In this document: positions 5,319 to 9,461 of the stretch, in pieces
How positions within the stretch are numbered: position 1 is the first letter of the stretch
Layout: each line of letters opens with the position of its first letter
NCBI GenBank assembly: GCA_903833025.1
Contig: CAILDT010000881.1
Coordinates: 1 to 9,461 of the forward strand
Direction: 5' to 3'
DNA: 9,461 nucleotides
Source: an uncultured Bacteroidota bacterium
GTDB taxonomy: Bacteria; Bacteroidota; Bacteroidia; 2-12-FULL-35-15
Notes under the pieces: generated by a model
The model's database searches: none
The model's input: the letters and a program-made list of their open reading frames with translations, nothing else
Told to the model about the DNA's origin: nothing
Translations under genes and position numbers: made by a program

Positions 5319-6728
5319 TTATTTTTTATAAGATTCTATTAAATCAATAATGCTTGTGTTTTGTTTTAAATCGGGTAAGTAGTCAAATAATTCTTCGTGC
5401 AACTCATAATTCAGTTTTAAAGCAGAGTGAAGAAAACTCAATGCTTCCTGTTTTTGTCCGATGCTCATTAAACAAGCGGAAATACGATAATGCAGTTCTG
5501 CATTTTGAGGATGATGTTTTATTCCTTCAGCAAGTATTTCGAGCGAGCCATTTTTATTTTCCTGTTCAAATAATAAATCAGCGTAATCAAGCCAAATATC
5601 AGCATTGTCGGAATCAAGTTCAATTACTTTTTTGAAAGATATTTCAGCATCTTCGTAAAACTTCATATCCTTTTGCATTTCGCCGTATATGCACCAATAC
5701 TCCGAATTTTCTTTATCAAGGTCAACTGCTTTTTTTACATAATGTAAACCTTCTTGTGTACGTTCTTTTGCATCAAGTATAATTCCGATACCAAGCAAAG
5801 CATCAGCTAAATTAGGGTTTACACTTATGGCTTTATGGTAAAAGGTTAATGCTTTATCGTACTCATCTAATTTTTCGTAACACTCGCCAATGTAATAATA
5901 CGTAACAGCATCAGGGGTTTCAAACTTCAAAGTTTCTTTATATACTTCTATAGCATCTTCAATACGCTCTAAACCTACAAGGGCATTTGCTTTGTTGAAA
6001 TATGCGGAAGCAAATTCTTCTTCTATCGCTATTGCAAAATCATAAGCATTTATAGCATCATCCCACCTTTTTAGGCGGTTGTATGCTACACCCAAATTAA
6101 ACCAAGCGGTTGGAGTGTATGGATATTTCTCTAAAAATTCGGTATAATATTTTATTGCTTCTTCGTGCTGATTATTTACTTCGTAACAAAAAGCCAATTC
6201 GTAAATACCAATTTCGCTATCTGGGTTTATCTCCAGCACCTTTTTCAAATAATAAATTGCGTCATCTATTTTGCCAGCCGATTGAAACTCAAACGACATT
6301 GCCAAATATATTTCATCAATGTCATCTGAATTTTCGGCAGCTTTTTTAAAGTTTTCTATCGCTTGGTCGCTTAGTCCCATTTGGCTATAAATGCTGCCTT
6401 TGGTCATAAAAAGTTCTGGATTGCTGGGTTCAATACTTTCTACATACGACAGTATTTCTAATGCCCGCTGACTTTGCCCAATAGCTGATAACGCCTGCGC
6501 TTTCCTTAAATGAAATAAGGTAGTAAAAGGATATTGATTGATTGAAAAATCAATTGCCTGTAATGCTTTTTTGGAGTTGTTTTTGTCAAAAAAGTAATCA
6601 ATTATATCTTCCAGTTCGTCCGTTTCCCAATAATATTTATTGCCATTGGCTATCATCTCCTCAAACCTACCTACCAACATTAACAACCTTTTCGCACCTT
6701 TATAATCTCCCGACTCTTCGTTTCCCAT
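5319..6728 (-). CDS. Multi-TPR repeat protein, first gene of the operon
   Basis: A 469-residue cytoplasmic protein with no signal peptide or membrane helix. From about residue 36 to 442 it consists of roughly twelve tetratricopeptide repeats in a 33-34 residue register, for example ELFMTKGSIYSQMGLSDQAI, TAWFNLGVAYNRLKRWDDAI, AYFNKANALVGLERIEDAI and ALLGIGIILDAKERTQEGL. The repeats form a superhelical scaffold for protein contacts; no partner is indicated. The N-terminal RFEEMIANGNKYYWETDELE and C-terminal ELFDYLPDLKQN resemble a Bacteroidota TPR family often found near ComA-like genes, recalled rather than searched. The ATG at 6728 is kept because upstream sequence carries a hairpin and the first repeat-capping residues need it. 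A candidate promoter and a terminator-like hairpin precede it. Confidence 0.9.
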   Translation of the reverse strand: MGNEESGDYKGAKRLLMLVGRFEEMIANGNKYYWETDELEDIIDYFFDKNNSKKALQAIDFSINQYPFTTLFHLRKAQALSAIGQSQRALEILSYVESIEPSNPELFMTKGSIYSQMGLSDQAIENFKKAAENSDDIDEIYLAMSFEFQSAGKIDDAIYYLKKVLEINPDSEIGIYELAFCYEVNNQHEEAIKYYTEFLEKYPYTPTAWFNLGVAYNRLKRWDDAINAYDFAIAIEEEFASAYFNKANALVGLERIEDAIEVYKETLKFETPDAVTYYYIGECYEKLDEYDKALTFYHKAISVNPNLADALLGIGIILDAKERTQEGLHYVKKAVDLDKENSEYWCIYGEMQKDMKFYEDAEISFKKVIELDSDNADIWLDYADLLFEQENKNGSLEILAEGIKHHPQNAELHYRISACLMSIGQKQEALSFLHSALKLNYELHEELFDYLPDLKQNTSIIDLIESYKK

Positions 6729-6751
6729 CTTTATATATTTTAATAATTAAT

Positions 6752-6783
6752 AAAAAAACAATCATTTTGACTGATTGTTTTTT
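6752..6783 (-). promoter_or_regulatory. Terminator-like hairpin in the leader of the TPR operon
   Basis: CAATCA (6759-6764) pairs with TGATTG (6772-6777) around a 7-base loop. The stem extends by A6-T6 to 12 perfect base pairs. Read on the minus strand the hairpin ends in seven U residues, the layout of an intrinsic terminator, and lies 24 bases before the TPR start codon. No gene ends here, since the flanking genes diverge. It may act as an attenuator, a 5'-end stabiliser or a barrier to antisense transcription. Confidence 0.65.
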
Positions 6784-6793
6784 GAAATTTTAG

Positions 6794-6827
6794 CGAAAGT
6801 AGTAAATTAATTCGAGAATGATGCCAA
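6794..6827 (-). promoter_or_regulatory. Possible promoter of the TPR operon
   Basis: On the minus strand TACTTTCG (6801-6794) matches TAnnTTTG at seven of eight positions. TTG (6827-6825) lies 23 bases upstream, the upper edge of usual spacing. If used, transcription would start near 6787 and the hairpin at 6783-6752 would form the very 5' end of the transcript. Confidence 0.35.
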
Positions 6828-6853
6828 CTTTATTGAATGCGGACATAGAGAAT

Positions 6854-6886
6854 TTTGTTGCCACTATCAATAATAAGTTATCTTTG
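6854..6886 (+). promoter_or_regulatory. Bacteroidota-type promoter of the cyclase gene
   Basis: TATCTTTG at 6879-6886 matches TAnnTTTG exactly. TTTG at 6854-6857 lies 21 bases upstream and an overlapping TTG at 6858-6860 lies 18 bases upstream, both acceptable -33 elements. The start site would be near 6891, giving a leader of about 24-33 bases. Confidence 0.75.
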
Positions 6887-6914
6887 ACAAAAAATTATTA
6901 ATATTGAAATTAAA

Positions 6915-8543
6915 ATGGTTGTTATGAAAAGAATAGTATTTATAGGTGTTTTGATTGCGTGTAGTTTCGGAAACAGTTTTTCTCAAACGGATTATATCGC
7001 TCGAGCAAATGCGTTGCTTCAAGCAAAAGACTTTAATAAAGCAAAAGCTTGTATTGATTCCTGTGTTAAAGATTCAAAATATGGAAACGACGCGCAAGCG
7101 TGGTATTTGCGTGGGTTTATTTATAAAGCTATTTATCAGAACAAAGAAAAAACTGTGGTGGAATCGCCTGCTCGTATTACTGCTTTAGAATCTTTTAAAA
7201 AATCGATGAAGCTGGATAACTCCGCAGAGAATGTATCGGAGAATAAAAAGAATATTAAATTTTTGGCAACTTCTATTTATAACGATGTTATTAAAGGACT
7301 TGATACTATTAATTATAATGTGGCGATACGGAATTTCGATAAGTTTAAAATGTATTATGCGTTGGCAGATGCTTCGGAAGCCGATTTGAAAACCGATGAT
7401 GTTACCTATAAATTAGCATTGGCAAGTGTGTTCGAAAAGTTTTTCGAAAAAAGTCCGTCACACGAAATGAAGGTTAAATATTATAATCTTGCGGTGCAGC
7501 AGTATTCCGAAATACTTGCAGAGGCACCAACTAACGCTACTGCAAAACTTAACAGGGCTACTTTAATTGCACGTGCTGCGGATTTTCAAATTGGCGAAAA
7601 AGAAAAACAATTTAAGCAAGAACTGGATGTGAAATCGACAACGATAAATAAATTGGATAAAGATAATCAGTTGAAACAATCGGAAATACAGACAAAGGAA
7701 TCGGTAATAAAAACGAAGGAAGAAGAGATAAAGGAAAAAGTAATGGAGAGCAATGCAAAAACACAAGTGATTGGATTGCTGAAAGAAGAAAAAGATTTAA
7801 AGGACGAACAGATACATCAACAAACAATTATTCGTAATATTTTAATTGGCGGTGTTTTAATTTTGCTTTTATTTTCGGTTGTTATTTTCCGTCAACGAAA
7901 CAGAATATCAAAAGAAAAACACAGAAGCGACGAGTTACTTTTAAATATTTTGCCCGAAGAAGTAGCTAACGAATTAAAAAAAACAGGCACTGCAAAAGCA
8001 AAACATTACAACCACGTATCCGTTTTGTTTACCGATTTTGTTGGGTTTACCATCATCTCCGAAAAACTTTCTCCGCAGGAATTAGTAGAAGAAATTCACG
8101 CCTGTTTCACGGCATTTGATGCCATAATAGAACGAAACGGAATGGAAAAAATAAAAACTATTGGCGATGCTTACCTTGCTGTGTGCGGTATGCCGAACGA
8201 AGACAGTGACCACGCAAAAAAAACCGTTACTGCATCTTTAGAAATTATGGACTACATAAATAAACGAATTAATGAGGGTGGAAAATTTAAAATCCGCATC
8301 GGCATCAACTCCGGACCGGTGGTGGCAGGTATTGTAGGTGTTAAAAAATTCGCGTATGATATTTGGGGTGATGCTGTAAACACCGCAGCACGTATGGAAC
8401 AAACGAGTGTGCACGGCAAAGTAAATATTTCGGGTGCTACGTATGAATTGATTAAAGATAATTTCAATTGTACATACAGAGGCAAAGTGGATGCGAAAAA
8501 TAAAGGTGAGATTGATATGTATTTTGTTGATGGAAAAATTTAA
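6915..8543 (+). CDS. Membrane-anchored class III adenylate cyclase with TPR-like sensor region
   Basis: A 542-residue protein predicted to make cAMP from ATP. Residues 1-24 are a signal peptide (MKRIVFIGVLIACSFGNSFSQ from the second Met; ATG at 6924 is an equally good start). Residues ~25-222 are helical and TPR-like (ANALLQAKDFNKAKACIDSC; AVQQYSEILAEAPTNATAKL). Residues ~226-303 form a charged coiled coil, and ~308-325 a membrane helix (ILIGGVLILLLFSVVIF), followed by the linker LLLNILPEEVANELKKTG (341-358). The catalytic domain spans ~365-540. Metal-binding Asp374 (LFTDFVGFT) and Asp418 (KTIGDAYLAV) are present, as are Lys414 and Asp482 (YDIWGDAVN), the pair that selects adenine, plus Asn489 and Arg493 for catalysis. 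Guanylate cyclases have Glu/Cys instead. The sensor half should be periplasmic and the cyclase cytoplasmic. The ligand is unknown. Confidence 0.9.
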   Translation: MVVMKRIVFIGVLIACSFGNSFSQTDYIARANALLQAKDFNKAKACIDSCVKDSKYGNDAQAWYLRGFIYKAIYQNKEKTVVESPARITALESFKKSMKLDNSAENVSENKKNIKFLATSIYNDVIKGLDTINYNVAIRNFDKFKMYYALADASEADLKTDDVTYKLALASVFEKFFEKSPSHEMKVKYYNLAVQQYSEILAEAPTNATAKLNRATLIARAADFQIGEKEKQFKQELDVKSTTINKLDKDNQLKQSEIQTKESVIKTKEEEIKEKVMESNAKTQVIGLLKEEKDLKDEQIHQQTIIRNILIGGVLILLLFSVVIFRQRNRISKEKHRSDELLLNILPEEVANELKKTGTAKAKHYNHVSVLFTDFVGFTIISEKLSPQELVEEIHACFTAFDAIIERNGMEKIKTIGDAYLAVCGMPNEDSDHAKKTVTASLEIMDYINKRINEGGKFKIRIGINSGPVVAGIVGVKKFAYDIWGDAVNTAARMEQTSVHGKVNISGATYELIKDNFNCTYRGKVDAKNKGEIDMYFVDGKI

Positions 8544-8570
8544 TCTTTTTACAACTCTTTACTCTTAATC

Positions 8571-8690
8571 TCATAAAATAAAACAAGCCGCAATAATCAT
8601 TATGATGATGATTACTACATATTGCCACACATCGGGAAAATATACTTTTACATATTCCCACGCAGTTTTCGGTTTGTTTTTTTCTTCCAT
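8571..8690 (-). CDS. 39-residue single-pass membrane protein
   Basis: A complete small reading frame, ATG at 8690-8688 to TGA at 8573-8571. It begins MEEKNKPKTAWEYVKVYFPD and continues VWQYVVIIIIMIIAACFIL. The N-terminal 23 residues are polar and aromatic-rich, and the last ~16 are an uninterrupted hydrophobic helix ending at the C-terminus, the layout of a tail-anchored or signal-anchor small protein. A consensus -7 box lies upstream. It is convergent with the cyclase gene (27 bases between stops) and divergent from the gene at 8814. I recall similar short WEYVK.YFPDVW proteins in Bacteroidota but cannot name a function. Longer frames overlapping it on the same strand look non-coding by composition. 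Confidence 0.7.
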   Translation of the reverse strand: MEEKNKPKTAWEYVKVYFPDVWQYVVIIIIMIIAACFIL

Positions 8691-8738
8691 ATTGTAAACT
8701 ATAAAAGTTTTTAAATCTATTTCAATAAATATTTGTTT

Positions 8739-8746
8739 CAAAGGTA
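8739..8746 (-). promoter_or_regulatory. Candidate -7 box for the 39-residue protein gene
   Basis: On the minus strand TACCTTTG (8746-8739) matches TAnnTTTG exactly. The -33 region is poor; the best is TTTC of TACTTTCG, ending 17 bases upstream. Transcription would start near 8733, with a ~43-base AT-rich leader. Confidence 0.5.
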
Positions 8747-8773
8747 CAATTTAAAGTTTTATCGAAAGTATGG

Positions 8774-8803
8774 TTATTTACACAAATTATTTTTATATTT
8801 TTG
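8774..8803 (+). promoter_or_regulatory. Candidate promoter of the proline-rich secreted protein gene
   Basis: TATTTTTG at 8796-8803 matches TAnnTTTG. A weak TTA at 8774-8776 (consensus TTG) lies 19 bases upstream. The ATG at 8814 is only 10 bases after the box, so the leader would be very short or absent. Confidence 0.5.
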
Positions 8804-8813
8804 AAACGATATT

Positions 8814-9461
8814 ATGAAGAGGTTAATAAACTGTAAATTTTCCGGAATAAAATTTAATGTACTTACAATTGCATTGTGGTTTTGTGTAACCTCTTTTTGT
8901 TACGCCCAAAAGCAACCAATGTTCACCGTCAAATTTAAACTCACCATAGAAAAAGGCGATATGAAAAACGCTTTAATCACCATTACCAAAAATGGTGCAC
9001 CCTATAAAGTTATTGACCCAAACGGAGGCAAATATTCAGTAGATTTGGAATTAGGTAGTCAATACCTTGCTACTTGTACCAAAATGGGATACGTTAGTAA
9101 AAGTGTAATTATCGATTCACATATTCCCAGTGGAAGAGAGGCAGATGATTTTGCCAGATTTACTGCCATTGTGGAGTTAGCACCACAACCACCCGATGAA
9201 ATTGTTACCTATTCTCAACCTGTCGGAAAAATAAAATACAGTATGGATAAGTTGGATTTTGATTATGATAAAGATTATACTTCCACAGCTTTAGCAATGC
9301 AAAAACAAGCGGAAGAACATCCTACACCTGCCCCTAAACCACCAAAACCTAATCCACGCCCAGTAACTGCACCGCCACCGCCAACGCCACCAGTTGCTAA
9401 AAGCAAACCAATACCTATTGTGGTGGAGCAACCAAAAATAAAACACGTAGAGGAAAAACCG
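8814..9461 (+). CDS. Secreted protein with Ig/prealbumin-like domain and Pro-rich region (3' end missing)
   Basis: The frame is open from ATG 8814 to the window edge (216 codons, no stop), so the gene is truncated by the window. Residues ~1-31 are a signal peptide ending FCYAQ. Residues ~38-123 (FTVKFKLTIEKGDMKNALIT, NGGKYSVDLELGSQYLATCT, KMGYVSKSVIIDS) look like a small beta-sandwich of the carboxypeptidase-regulatory or prealbumin-like type common in Bacteroidota envelope proteins. Residues ~135-150, PVGKIKYSMDKLDFDYDKDY, match a motif I recall after such domains in many uncharacterised Bacteroidota proteins. From ~167 onward the chain is Pro/Lys-rich (PTPAPKPPKPNPRP, PPPPTPPV), like the periplasm-spanning part of TonB-like proteins. 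A periplasmic or outer-membrane-linked role is inferred; what follows the Pro-rich region is unknown. Confidence 0.85.
   Translation, partial: MKRLINCKFSGIKFNVLTIALWFCVTSFCYAQKQPMFTVKFKLTIEKGDMKNALITITKNGAPYKVIDPNGGKYSVDLELGSQYLATCTKMGYVSKSVIIDSHIPSGREADDFARFTAIVELAPQPPDEIVTYSQPVGKIKYSMDKLDFDYDKDYTSTALAMQKQAEEHPTPAPKPPKPNPRPVTAPPPPTPPVAKSKPIPIVVEQPKIKHVEEKP

Noticed and set aside
7563..7827. Minus-strand hydrophobic frames opposite the cyclase coiled coil
   Set aside because: Their Leu/Phe richness is the antisense image of Lys/Glu-rich codons in the coiled coil, and no promoter or start context supports them.
8464..8661. 65-residue minus-strand frame overlapping the 39-residue gene
   Set aside because: It runs into the cyclase gene and has mixed Cys/His/Phe composition without domains. 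The 39-residue frame on the same strand has a membrane helix and a better-placed promoter.

Overview
The window looks like chromosomal DNA of a low-GC member of the Bacteroidota. Four things point there: a secreted protein with a C-terminal type IX secretion (Por) sorting domain, several promoters matching the Bacteroidota consensus (TTG, about 17-23 bases, then TAnnTTTG), A-rich leaders without clear Shine-Dalgarno sequences, and protein families typical of that phylum. The species cannot be named from the sequence alone.

Layout. Bases 1-386 are the 3' end of pnp (polynucleotide phosphorylase, KH and S1 domains), followed by a strong terminator. Next come a ParE/RelE-type toxin-antitoxin pair (519-1048, +) and a convergent type IX-secreted protein (1065-2021, -). 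A repeat-rich region (about 2071-2579) holds a long hairpin and six tandem 21-base units. It leads into an uncharacterised protein with a C-terminal beta-sandwich-like domain (2580-3440, +), which shares a bidirectional terminator with a tight minus-strand gene series: TPR protein, ComA-like phosphosulfolactate synthase, single-domain rhodanese and DedA membrane protein (6728 down to 3516). Divergent from that operon is a membrane-anchored class III nucleotidyl cyclase with an N-terminal TPR-like region (6915-8543, +). A 39-residue single-pass membrane protein (8571-8690, -) comes next, divergent from the start of a secreted proline-rich protein that runs off the window (8814-9461, +).

How the genes may work together. 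The operon combines sulfur chemistry (PEP plus sulfite addition, sulfane-sulfur transfer) with a DedA transporter-like protein and a TPR scaffold. The cyclase appears to couple a periplasmic TPR/coiled-coil sensor to cytoplasmic cAMP production. Both couplings are inferences from domain content and gene order. No tRNA, rRNA, CRISPR array, insertion sequence or origin was seen. The least explained elements are the 21-base tandem array, the two related short insertions inside the secreted protein's sorting domain, a terminator-like hairpin in the TPR operon leader, and the 39-residue membrane protein.
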